DNA of 64,000 bases, from NCBI GenBank assembly GCA_000310025.1, contig FN649729.1:1187906-1251905 (forward strand). Direction: 5' to 3'. Positions 12,116 through 23,300 of this stretch are shown one piece after another. The position numbers and the translations under genes are program-made. This stretch comes from Ectocarpus siliculosus. Its lineage: Eukaryota; Sar; Phaeophyceae; Ectocarpales; Ectocarpaceae. The first letter of the stretch is position 1, and the number at the start of each line of letters is the position of its first letter. The notes under the pieces are model-generated. The model was given only the letters and a program-made list of their open reading frames with translations. It did no database searches and had not been told where the DNA came from.

Positions 12116-12784
12116 TTATTCCGTCTTGAGAAACTTTCCGGCTTGACGAGGCACCATTGAGTCAGAGTCAGCGCCCTTCTCCCCGTTCAGCCCCCGGGTA
12201 CCATCGCCGTTACCTTCGACCTCCCGCAAAGCCACCGCGCCCGACAACTCTGCCTCTGGTCCTGCTCCGAAACCACCCCCCACCTCCACCTCGGGGTCCT
12301 CCTCCGAGAGGTCGTTCGCTTCGCCACCCTCCTTCCCCTCCTCATCGTGCTCTGCCGCCGCCTGCCCGCACACCCAGCCCTCCAACGACGCCCCCGTAGC
12401 CCCCCCCCGAACCCACCACCCTCCCGCTCATCCCGGTGGCCTTATTAGCTTCGGGCTTGAGCTGACCCGGCTGGGCGAGACTCTCGCTAGTCGAAGCTGG
12501 AGCGCCAGCAGCAGGGAAAAACCCGGGCTCCCGGACCCCTTTCAGGACCTTTAAGGGCGTGGAGGTGGTGGCGGCGACGAGGAGGCGGCGGTGGCATCGA
12601 GCATATCGGGAGTCTCATATTTGCACCCGCTACCTTCGATGTCGCCGTCCCTGCCGCTGCTGCTGCTGCTGCTGCTGCTCTTGCTCTTGATAATGCTGCT
12701 CTTGGTACTGCTGCTGTTACTACAGTCCGCGTCCGTTCGCGGGCCTGCTTGTACCTTCGCTCTCTTGGCTACTCGCTTCACCAT
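12116..12784 (-). pseudogene. Possible acidic/Ser-rich hypothetical gene with a frame break at a G run
   Basis: On the minus strand an ATG at 12784 opens a 77-codon reading frame (MVKRVAKRAKVQ, a Ser tract, a Pro tail). A second frame and then a third at 12385-12116 continue with a strongly acidic, Gly-rich sequence ending AGKFLKTE before a stop. The last frame change coincides with an eight-G run, a likely base-calling or true indel site. Composition resembles the low-complexity linkers of other genes here. I do not recognise a domain and cannot exclude introns or chance ORFs. Confidence 0.3.
12655..12725. repeat. Interrupted CTG trinucleotide tract
   Basis: CTG/CTT triplets, read as a Ser run on the minus strand. 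One of several CAG/CTG tracts scattered through the window. Confidence 0.8.
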
Positions 12785-13429
12785 CCGGACATTTTGGACC
12801 GCTGGCCTTGTTGTTGCTTTCGCTGGTTGTCCAGTGCCGCAGTTGCTCCTCTCCAGCCTCTGCTATTCTGCGTCATGGTCAAAGGGCAGGGGTAGGTTTG
12901 CAATTTGGTGTTGTTGTCGATTGTTTCCTACTTTTGAGAAACCATTCTGAGACTTAACCAGCATCTCCTCTCCCATGATCATATAGAGTAATACATACGT
13001 GGTCGCTCCTTCTGCTACAAAACTGTCTTGTCTGTCTGTCTGTCAGTCTGTCTCTCGCTCTCGCTCTCGCTCTCGCTCTCTCTGTGTATGGTCAAACGCA
13101 CGAGCGCGCCCCGACAACATCGTGAACTACTTGTGGTAGCCCTAGGCGGGCACATAGATAGGCAGAGGGTTCTTCCGCACTTACAGCAGCCATGGAGGCG
13201 TCTATGCCGGTGTCCTGTCCAGGACACGGGAAATGTGTCCACAAAAACAGCACGCTTTGAAGGCGTTACTCAGCATTCGGTTTCTTCATTTTTTGTCCTT
13301 TTTCTTGGTAGTCAAGAGTAAATTGCACGGGTTACATTGTGGTCCACATTCTTGGTGTCGTCGAGGTTGATCACGGGCCATCGTTTTGATTCTTTCGCTC
13401 GATCCTCCGGGGGCATTCTGTACTCAACG

Positions 13430-14565
13430 CGTTTCATGAGCATTAATGCATTAATCCATATGGGCTGCGGGGCAAAACAGCGCCGAGTCATCAGCGGAAC
13501 ACGGACATGGAAGAAGCGAGGGGCCACAATCGGACGGGGACAAACACACAAACAGCGGTTAGGAACAAACGACCGCTGAGCTGGGCAAAGCGCGAGGGCA
13601 AAACTTCCGCTTGGGGGTAATGTTGTGTCGTCCATAAATTTAGAAAAGCAGATGTTTGAACGTGTGGAATTCGAACGACGTGGCGGACGCAAGGAACCCG
13701 TCAAATTGGACACACGATTGAAAATAAATGACTAGACGCGCCGCCAGCCCCCAGGTTCCGGTAACCTTGATGCCTTCTCTTTCGACGTATGAAACCGTAA
13801 CGTCAACAAAACCGCATTCGAGCCAGGTAGACCACATGCTCTGTCCCTAACCCCCCCCCCCTGTCCTACCCCCCCCTGTCCTACATCCCCCCCCCGCCCC
13901 ACTTTTTTCCCCCCCCCCCCCCNNNNNNNNNNNNNNNNNNNNNNNNNNNNNNNNNNNNNNNNNNNNNNNNNNNNNNNNNNNNNNNNNNNNNNNNNNNNNN
14001 NNNNNNNNNNNNNNNNNNNNNNCCTTTTTTTTTTTTTTTTCCCTTGTTCTTCGGGGGCCTTTTTTTATTAACGGGTTTTCTGGAGAATAAACCCTTTATC
14101 CATTAGGGGGTGGGGGGAAAAAAGGGGCGGGTTTTTCAGGGAAACAGGAACAGGAAAAAAGGGGGGGCCCCAATTGGGCGGGGAAAAAACACAAAAACAG
14201 GGTTTGGAAAAAAACCCCCGTTGAGTGGGCAAAAGCGGGGGGCAAAAATTTCCGTTGGGGGGAAATTTTTTTTCTCCCAAAATTTAAAAAAACCAAATTT
14301 TTAAACTTGGGAATTTAAAAGGAGGGGGGGGACCAAAGAACCCCTTAAATTGGACCCCCGGTTTAAAAAAAAAGGCTTAGCCGCCCCCCCCCCCCCCGGT
14401 TTCGGTAACCCTTAACCCTTTTTTTTTGGAGTTAGAAACCGTAAACTCAAAAAAACCCCCTTTCGACCCAGGTAGCCCACATTTTTTTTCCTAACCCCCC
14501 CCCCCCTGTCTTACCCCCCCCTGTCTTACATCCTCCACCCGCATTATTTAATCCCCCCCCCCCCC
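13430..14565. other. Assembly gap (100 N) flanked by two versions of the same sequence
   Basis: N at 13923-14022 is exactly 100 bases, the convention for a gap of unknown size. The block after the gap (about 14080-14560) is a degraded version of the block before it (about 13430-13900). The order of landmarks is the same: GGCTGCGGGGCAAAACAGC, ACACACAAACAGCGGTT, GCCCCC-GGTTCCGGTAACC, then CTAAC, a C run, CTGTCCTAC, a C run, CTGTCCTACAT. In the second version bases are smeared into homopolymers (AAAAAA, GGGGGG, CCCCC), as at the end of a poor Sanger read. The two blocks should probably be collapsed. ORFs inside either block are unreliable. Confidence 0.85.
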
Positions 14566-14569
14566 CGAA

Positions 14570-17500
14570 TCAACCCCCTACGCCTCTATCCTCCGATGAC
14601 GGGGGCGACGCAGAGCTCCACAAAGTTTCCCCCTGGGGGGTGACCAGCACCAGCGCGCCGTCTCGAAGCTCAAGCCCAGCGGTCTTGATGGCTCGCCCTT
14701 TCGCATCCCACGGCAAGTTGGCCCTCCAGCTGCCGTGCGGCTTTGGGCTCTGGCCCATCGTGCAGAGCCGGCCCCGGCCAACCCTCCACCTCCCGTTCTT
14801 TACATAGAGGTGTACCGGAATATCGTCGTCAGTGCCTTTGACCATCCTCCGCCACCAAGACTCCAAGACGCACCCCAGCCCCCCGTCGGCCTTGTCCCCG
14901 GTGGAACCCGTAGCGCGGTATGCCCACAGGGGCGGCTTATCTCCGGAGAACGCGGGAATATCCCCTGCCCGCACGATGACGTCGCCGATCTCCGTAATCT
15001 CTACGTTGGTCGAGTCCACCAGCGATGCGGTTGACAAGAACTGCCCAGTTTGTAGGGGGTAGTCCCCGGGCGACATGACGTGGCCACGGAAGGCGGGTGA
15101 GGCGTCCGGGGTATCTGGCTCCAGCTTCGATGAGGTGACGGACGAATCGCCAAGGTTTTGTGCCAGCGGAGCGCCCTGCACGTGTTGACGTCGCATCAAA
15201 CATGTGGGCAGTTGTCGGTGGATCGAACCGGACGATGGATCCGGAAAAGGGTGCGCTTGAGAGGTTCGGGCGTCCGGTCTTTGCAGTAGAATGGATGGTT
15301 GTAGATGCCACCATGGCAAGTGCCATCACGACACCGTCACGATGATACGGTCACAACGGGAACATCAACCATTAGTGATGACCACCAACATTACAACACC
15401 ATCAAAAACAACACCAAGACAATGACCACAACAACGATGACAAACAATGTTAACGACAACCCTTCCCCGCCTCCCCCGAACACCCCCGCCACCACCAAAA
15501 CAACAACCTTCAACGATTACTTACGTCCAAGCGATTTGTTTCCTCGTCACCGGCAGGTCCTTGGGCGATGATTGCCTCTGTCAAGATAGAGACCCATGCG
15601 TCCAACTCCGACTGGCTTTCCGCATCCAGCGTCCACTGCATTTCATTCACCGTAAAACATGCCCAAAAGCAAGTTAGCCGGGTTGACGGAGACGAAATTC
15701 GACTAGCCATAAAGATAGCCCGTCCGCACCACGGCACACTGTGGCGGTGTCCGGGGTGGCGGCGAAGGTAAACAATATGCGAGATGAGAGCAGCCGGCAG
15801 CAATCGACGCAGCATCGACCACGCTATGGTCGTGCAACCTTCGGCGAGATCGTCGGGAGACGAGCTGGGAACCAAGTGTGCACGGGAAAGGGTTCTAGTC
15901 AACGGCTGCAAGGGGCACACAGAATGAAGCGCGTCATTGCTCGTTCCATGCCCTTGCACACAACGGACATACAGGAAAACATGCGTGCACCTGGTTCCGA
16001 ACACAGAACAAGTCATGAAGCCGGTGTTTCGTTTTGGTGATAACCGTTGGCATAATCCCTGACCACAAAAATATTGTACTAACAAATGCAACGACGAGGG
16101 GGAAATCTCTCTCTCTCTCTCTCTCCGCTCCCGGTCTCCCCCTGAGGGCGCAGACAGAGTGGTGTACGTTTCCACCTTAGACGATGTGAATCTTTGTTAT
16201 CGTGCACGATAACATATTCATTCATGGGAGCTTTTCTCATGGGGCGGAGATGCACTCACCTTTGTGTTGGTCTTCCCGCGAGGGTCCCCGGACACAACGC
16301 GGAACATGAACCGTCCGTTGCCGGCCTTCCCCACGTCCTGCTCGGAGAGTCTAACCACCTCCGAAGACCGGTCCAACGGTTGCTCCTGGGGTAGTAGCGG
16401 TACATTGTCATGGTCATTGTCATGGTTATCGTCATGTACTCGCTGGAAAATGCAAGAAGTGGGATCAAAATGAAATCGTAGGTATTTTCTCGGGGGGGGG
16501 GGGGGTGACGGTGGATTTGAGCCGACTTGGGAGCACGATGAGTCTCGCAACCCATGAATGACGCGCGTCATTCGTCGACAGCGCAACGAAAATATGTATA
16601 ACATAGAACAATAGACTTCCCTGTCGACTATAACATCTCGTTCATCGACAACCTCTTTGTTGCGCCGTTAGCTGCAGAAAACACGAGAGCAATACGAGAG
16701 GCTTCGAATGACTTGCTCTCATTTTTTTATCGCACGACACGTGCCTTGCAGGAGGCGTGATTGGCGAAACCACGCTTAGTGTGACACAGCCTCAGGACAG
16801 AGCCGGCGACGAGCGAGAGGTCTCCGGGTTGCCACCCTCGGACCATGGTCTTGAAGAGCACCTTTCCCTCCTTGCGAAGCTGCATAGCGAGGGTTTGGCG
16901 CAAGAGCGGCAGGAGCGCGAAGAGGGAGTGTGATGTGAGGGGGGAGTGGATACAACGGTTTCGGGCGCAGAGTAGTAGAGGAATTGCACCACGTGGTGTA
17001 GTCTACATGTGCACACCCAGTTGTCGGATTCCCTGCGTGTTCGAGTTTTGCTCAGTCCTCACACGTAGACTGAGTTGTCAAGATCTTAAAATCGCGTTGT
17101 CTTCACCCAGGCTCCCGCGCCCTCGGTGGCATGACGTCTCCTCTCTACCTCTTCCCGTCGGGTAGCGAGGGAACAGGGATGATACTCACGGGCTGCTTGC
17201 AACACGTGGTCATGTCAACCACTGACCACAAGTCAAATCGTCTGCCGCTACAGTAGTTCGCCGATAGAAGCTCCGATAACATCACAACTGTGGAAACAAG
17301 GATATAAGTATCTTCCGAGAGGTAATGCCGTACATGTGACCAGCAAAGATCGCCGGACTACATGAACGATGTTCTATCGTCCGAAAACATTAACATTTGC
17401 CAGGAAAGATTCACAGAATACCGTGACCATTCATGTAGATGTTGGAGATGGGGAGATGGTGGTGAAGGCCCCACGCCCCACTCTCTCTCGCCTTCCACCT

Positions 17501-18032
17501 TTTTTGAACTAGCTAAGCCGAGACTTCGACTACGCTTGGCACTTCCTCGCCACATATCAAGAACGGTCAATCACTACTTCGGGAACCTCTACTCGCGACA
17601 GAGAAAAGGAATTATCACAACCATCGCTCTATATCACCATATCGAACCACCTGGACCTCAAGACGGCTTAATCCAATAGTCCAGGTACCAAACATCAACC
17701 CCCCCGGGATGGGTTTTGTTCCATCCAAGACGCAGCAGGGAGGCAAGTACCGGAAAGTCGGATCTCACCATTACGCCGTCGGGCGTGGCCTCGTCCGAGG
17801 CAGAATCCTCGGGACCGTCGCCGCCGTCGTAGACGCCGGTGGAATTGTTTCCAGTGTTGTCATTGTCGTCACTGTCGTCATTGTTGTCGTCTTCACAGTC
17901 GGAACTACAGCCGCCGCCATCGGTGTCGTCGATGTCGTCGTCGTCGGTACTACTGGCTCTCAGAACCCGTCTGGTGCCAGCTACCCAAGCGTCCCGGCGC
18001 TTGGTGTTGGATGCACGGAACGGTCTCACACC
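14570..18032 (-). CDS. PH-domain array, 3' module with C-terminal lectin-like exon
   Basis: Minus-strand exons, all phase 0: A1 18032-17769, B1 16879-16736, C1 16385-16260, D1 15635-15525, E 15175-14570 with stop at 14570. A1 is the end of one PH fold (RDAWVAGTRRV) plus an Asp/Asn/Gly linker. B1-C1-D1 form a second PH domain: KEGKVLFKT start, GRFMFRVV strand, then the hallmark C-terminal helix ESQSELDAWVSIL. E adds about 200 residues; its end (GLELRDGALVLVTPQGETLW) resembles a bulb-type lectin strand repeat, a weak call. PH domains bind phosphoinositides or proteins at membranes. The module duplicates the exons at 20361-22638 and is likely part of the same gene. The upstream half of the first PH domain seems missing or decayed here. 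The C-terminal exon abuts the poor-quality gap region. Confidence 0.6.
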
Positions 18033-18326
18033 CTGGTTCAGGAAGGATTCAGCGAAAGGCACAAATGTCACCGGGCCACGCGCAGCGGGTGTTGAGTTGA
18101 AAGGTGAGGCGGGCCAGGCGGTAAAGCCGTGGGTCATTCCGTGAAAACACTCTAGAGAGTCCCAAGGGGGAGACGAGGAAAATGCGGGGTTGTAGTTCAT
18201 GTTCCACGGGAGGGGTAACGTCAAAAAGAGGATGGGAGCAATGCAGGCTCCAAAATGACTTAGCACCGAATGGACCAAGAAACGACTGCCCGCCAGAGAG
18301 TTGAGTTATGCTTACCCTAGTCTACA

Positions 18327-18388
18327 GGGCATCGTCTTCGAGGCATCGTCTACGAGGCATCGCCTACGAGGCATCATTTACGGGGCAC
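18327..18388. repeat. 14-bp minisatellite, about four units
   Basis: GGCATCGTCTACGA-like units repeated in tandem with a few substitutions, in non-coding sequence upstream of exon A1 of the PH array. Confidence 0.8.
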
Positions 18389-18852
18389 CGCGAGGTTGTG
18401 CTGATTGAAAAGCGCATCCCCGCCACGCACGGCACCGCACCCGCCGCAAACAAGCTCAACAAGAACCTTAAGAGAAGCAAGCGGACAGCGCTTACCTGAA
18501 AAACGGGTTTCCAGTCCGCCCCGTTGTTCGTCATGCCGGTGCCAGCGTCGGCGGTGGTTGGGGCGACCGGTACGGCACCTTGTTCAAGCGCGCGCTGGGT
18601 CTATGTAGGCGGGGCGCAAGGAGACACGTACACGACTTACCAAGAATCGGAAAATGAATGAGAGTAGGAAAACGCAGTGGAGGACACGGCAAAAGTAATA
18701 ATATCGGAAGATGGTACCCAATGCGCAAAGTAGGAAGAAACACAACATGTGCACGCCGCTGGTGGGGGCTATGCTCACCTCCAGATTTTTTCCCATAGTC
18801 GGTGGGCGAGAATTGGCATTGCAGCGCTATGTGGGTACCCTATTCGTCGCAC

Positions 18853-18996
18853 CTGCTTCGCTTTGGACGCAGCTGTGTCTTCCGTGCTGTACTCTAGAAC
18901 CGAAAACGGCGGCGGGCCAAAGCCGCAAGCGTAAAACGGCGGGAACACGGGGACGTCCACACCCGGCCTTGAACCAGTGGCACGCTGCACCTTAGA
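18853..18996 (-). pseudogene. Extra PH exon copy (F-type, copy a)
   Basis: A 48-codon open exon with splice signals (acceptor GTGTAG at 18997 side, donor GTGCGA). Its end, AASKAKQ, matches the AKAKK end of the good exon at 23869-24009; the middle has diverged. The flanking intron sequence, including a CTCAGTGGACG block upstream, is also shared. No matching next exon is intact, so it may be unused or belong to the larger PH gene. Confidence 0.4.
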
Positions 18997-19199
18997 CTAC
19001 ACAAGCACCAGGCATGAAAAGGGGTAATAGCAGGACGAGGACAGAAAGCAAGAGCGACACCGAACGTCCACTGAGGAGGGAGAAGCAACACAAGCATCAC
19101 AGAATGTTCGTATTTCGGCTTGAGCCAGTGTATGCGTTTTGCAACAGCGACGCAAGGACATGGGATAGCGCAAGACACAATCAATTGGAATTGGACAGC

Positions 19200-20230
19200 G
19201 CGAAAAATTGGAACACAGGTCTATGGTATGCGCCGCCGTTCATAATAGCGGCAGCAGCGGTGGTGGCGGGCGTGGCATCTTGCTCCAGGGCGGGGGGGGG
19301 CTTTTGTAGTCGGAGCGAAATGAGACACGTTCAAGGCTTACCAAGAACATCAGAAACTTAATCGGAGTAGGAGCGGCACAATAGAGGACACGACAAAAGT
19401 AAAAATATCGGAAGATGTACTCTACATATGTGGGAAGGAAGGTTACCCTACGTACGTGCACGCCCCTTGGCGGGACTTGTCTCACCTGAAGCGTTTTTGG
19501 GCGTGTATTGGCGGTACGATACCAGCACTATCCCGCAAAAACATTTTCCCTCGCTGCACTTGATTCGCTTTGGACGCGGCCGTGTCGGTCGCGCCGATCT
19601 CGAGTTTCAAAAACGGCGAGTCGAGGCCTTTTCCCTGCGAGAGCCCGACGGAGAAGTCCTTGTCAGGCCTTCCCCTCGTGGCAAGCCCCAGCACTGTAGG
19701 TATCAGTTCTAAGCTGAGGCTTCCCAGGAGGGCAAGGGCGGGACAAGGACTTCTCGGTCCAGCTCGTGCAGGGAAGCGGCCTCGACACCCCCTCCTTGAA
19801 ACTTTTCAAGATCGGCGCGGGCGACAAACACGCGTCCAAAGAGAAGCAGATGCTGCGAGGGGGATGTGTTGTACAAGATAGCGCTGGCATCTCAAAGCCA
19901 AAACCACGCCCAAGAACGATGGGGGGCGAAACGCTGCAGGTGAGCCTAGCCCGCACCAGGGGCGTGCACTTGGTGTAATCCTTCCTGCTTTGCGCATGGG
20001 GTATCATCACTACGCATTGTCGCGGTTTGTCGTGTACTCTATCGTGCTGCTCCCACTCTGATTCATGTTCTTGTGTTCTTGGAGGGTCCTGTGCGTGTCT
20101 CCTTGCGCCCCGACTACAAAGGTCCGCCCCGCCCTAGAACAACATACCGCACCAGCCGTCACCGCCACCGCCGACGCCTGTGCCGCCATGATACCAGGCG
20201 ACACCAGCGTCAGCAAAGAACGAGGCCAGA
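19200..20230. repeat. Imperfect inverted duplication of a PH exon and its introns
   Basis: The left arm (about 19200-19700, PH exon on the minus strand, 19560-19693, containing RPDKDFSVGL and GKGLDSPFLKL) is mirrored by the right arm (about 19715-20230). There the same exon is on the plus strand (GSGLDTPSLKLFKIGAGDK). Homology continues through the flanking introns (TGTCCTCTATTGTGCCGCTC-type and CTCCGACTACAAA-type blocks). The plus-strand exon carries an extra base near GGGCAAGGGCGGGACAAGG relative to the others, so it is frameshifted. The spacer is only about 15-20 bp, so the arms could form a large cruciform. Confidence 0.75.
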
Positions 20231-20360
20231 AGGCAAGACCGACACCAAGCGTCCACTGAGGAGGGGGATGCAACTGAAATACAATCATCATCACCACCAC
20301 CACCACGAACAACAACATCAACAACGACAACGAAAACAACAACTTTCAACGACTACTCAC

Positions 20361-23300
20361 GTCGTCATTTTTTGCATTCTGGTCGACGGGATCGATAAGG
20401 GCGATGGCCTCTTGCACGAGCGAGACCCATGCGTCTAACTCCGACTGGCTTTCCGCATCCAGCGTCCACTGCGGTTCGTGTTCACCGCAAACGACGCACA
20501 ATAGCAAGGTAGCACGGTTGGTGGAGAAGAAACGCGACTAGTTCGACACACAGTCCACAACACGACATACTCTGGCATTGTTCGGGGGGATGGCGAAGGA
20601 AACTAAGACCCTGGTTGCACGCGAGGAGAAGGCGACGGCAGCAATTTGCGCAGCATGGGGCCACGCTGTCTTGCACACTTGGGGGTAAAATATTGAGGAG
20701 AAGCGATCGCAACCTACTTTTTGGGACAGATACTGCGCGAAGTGACACAGGCAACCTACGTTTTCGGACAGATACTGCGCGAAGTGACGCAGCAGCACAG
20801 CATGCCGTTCATGGTTTCATGCCATACAATTATATGAATGCAGCTGATCAGGGGATACTTGAAGCCAGTGCACCGTCTAAATGGCAAACGTGGTGATCAT
20901 TACGCCGATAAGGCACTCAAACAAAAGCATCAACGAGTGGAAAATCACTCTCTGCCAACCCTGCAAAGAAAGTGCATTGGTTTTTCACCTTGGGACGGTG
21001 TTCTCACCGTCCACAACAATATTTCAACGACAAATCGATCTACCCGCGGGCAGGAGCGGCACTCACCTTCGTGTGCATCTTCCCGCGACGGGGCTTGGTC
21101 ACGACGCGGAACATGAACCGCCCGTCATCCGCCTTCCCGCCATCTTGCTCGGATAGTGCAACGACCTCCGAAGACCGGCGCAAAGGTTGTTCCTGAGAAG
21201 TTGTAGCGGTACATGGTCATTGTTATCGTTGTCACATTCGCGGGAAAGCGGAAGTGGGAGCAGAATAAAAACGTAGGAATTTCGGGGGGGGGGGCACGAG
21301 GGCAGAAGTGAGTCGGCGTGGGAGGGGAGCACGGAGTATCATTTCGCAACCCATGGATGATGCCCCCCTTTCGTTGACAGCCGATGAAGAGAGGGATGAC
21401 TTCTGTTTCGACTGCAATATCTCGTTCCCGAACAACCTCTTCGTTGCACCGTTAGTTGAGAAAAACGAGAGCGGCTGCGAATCACTTGCTCTCTTCTTTT
21501 TATCGCACGACACATGCCTTGCAGGTGGGCTGCTGCTTGAATACACCACTCTTAGTGTGGCACAGCCGCAGGACTGAGCCGGAGACGAGCGAGAGGGCTC
21601 GGGGTTGCCACCCTCTGAAGGTGGTCTTGTGGAGCACCTTTCCCTCCTTGCGAAGCTGAAGCTGTACAGCAAGCGTTTGGCGCAAGAACGGCAGGAGCAC
21701 GAAGAGAGGGTGTGGTGCGAGAGGGGGGAAGTGGGTACAACGTTTAAAGACACAGAGGAGTGCACAGGAACGGTCCCACCTCATGCAGTCTACACGAAGA
21801 TCATATCACAATCATCTTTCTGTATCAGGACAACGAACCCGCTAGACTCCAAGATGGCTGCATTGAAGTAGTACACGTGCATAGTACCACCCCCCCACCT
21901 CTTTGCGGTAACCATAATGGTGGTCGAGTAGATCATGTTGTGCGGGGTCGAGAACCCCCACTCCGCGCAACGGGGGATAATCGCACCACGTTGTGTTAAA
22001 TTGGTTAAGCACTATCGAGGAAGTTAAACAGTGCTTACAACTGTCTCTGGAAGTGAAAGCACCAGAAAATAAACTAAGTCATACGCAGCTATCATCCGAA
22101 CGCAAGGAAGTAAGCACAGGATGCCGAACGCCCTTAGCAGGATGCAGCACACCCTTCATGCGACTCGCCGAATTCCTCACGGCGCTTCGCGCTTGTTGAT
22201 GTAAGAGCCTGGTCCGGTGAGAACCCGGCGTGCTCCGTCCCGGCTTTGTAGGGATGCGAGGTCAATGGTCTAACGACTACGGCATGCACGACTATGAGTA
22301 CCCCCCCCCCCCCCCCCCAGAAGGGCCTCCGAAATTGGTGTTGCCTCCCGACCAAGATGTGGCAGGGAGGTAAGTACCGCAAAGTCGGATCTCACCTGAA
22401 CGGCGTCGGGCGTGGCGTCGCCCGAGGCAGAATCCTCGGGACCATCGCTGCCGTTGTTGTCGCCGTTGTCACCGCCATGATCGGTATTGCCATCGTCGTC
22501 ATCACCATCGTTGCCGCTGCTCTTGCCGCCGCCATCGGTGTCGTGGCCAGCGTTACCTCTGACGCTCCGAACGTTTCTGATGGCGTTTACCCAGGCGTCC
22601 CGGTTCTTGGTGTCGGAAGCACGGAACGACCAGGTACCCTGGTGCAGGAAGGAATCGGCAGAAGGTCACGGGGCCACGTGTGGCGGGTGCTGAGGTGAAT
22701 GGGGCGTTGAAACCGTGGAGCTTACCATGAAAATGCTCGACAAAGCTTGCCTGGAAACGTGGAGTGATGGCGACGACAGTACTGCGGGGAGTCGAGAGAC
22801 TGTTCTGAATAAATATCGCGGGTGGGACCCCCCCCCCACCCGGGTACGCACGGCACCGAGCCCGCGGCGGGCGTACACCAACAAGGGGAACAAGACGCGC
22901 AAACACCGACATGTACCACCGTTTCCGTCGGTTCAAAGTCACGTACTACGGAGATACAGCTGTACAATTTTCAGCGGCCTAAAACTTCGTATGACCACAC
23001 GTGTTTAATTTGATGAATCGCAGCGTCCTCCTCAGCCCGAATAATCAACAAAGATGCTGGGGTAAATCAACTGAGAGGGTAAGACGGGGTAAAAGTTAAT
23101 CGGGATCCTCGGGAAACATGGCAGTCTTCAAGGTATTCACGTATACACCATACGTTCGGCCGAACGCATGTGTTTGAAACAAATCAAGATGATGATACTT
23201 GTAGTGTTTCGGTGATAGCCCTTACCTCGCTCACATCGCGGTCCAGCCATAGAGTGCGGAGCGACGCATTCTGTTTTAGACTATATTTGTCTCCCTTTTG

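Noticed and set aside
13312-13713. 133-codon minus-strand ORF, considered as a transposase remnant
   Set aside because: I could not match it to a transposase motif, and part of it lies in the block duplicated around the N gap.
18301-18400. Short direct repeats considered as a CRISPR array
   Set aside because: Units are 14 bp with no unique spacers, in eukaryotic intron sequence; it is a minisatellite.
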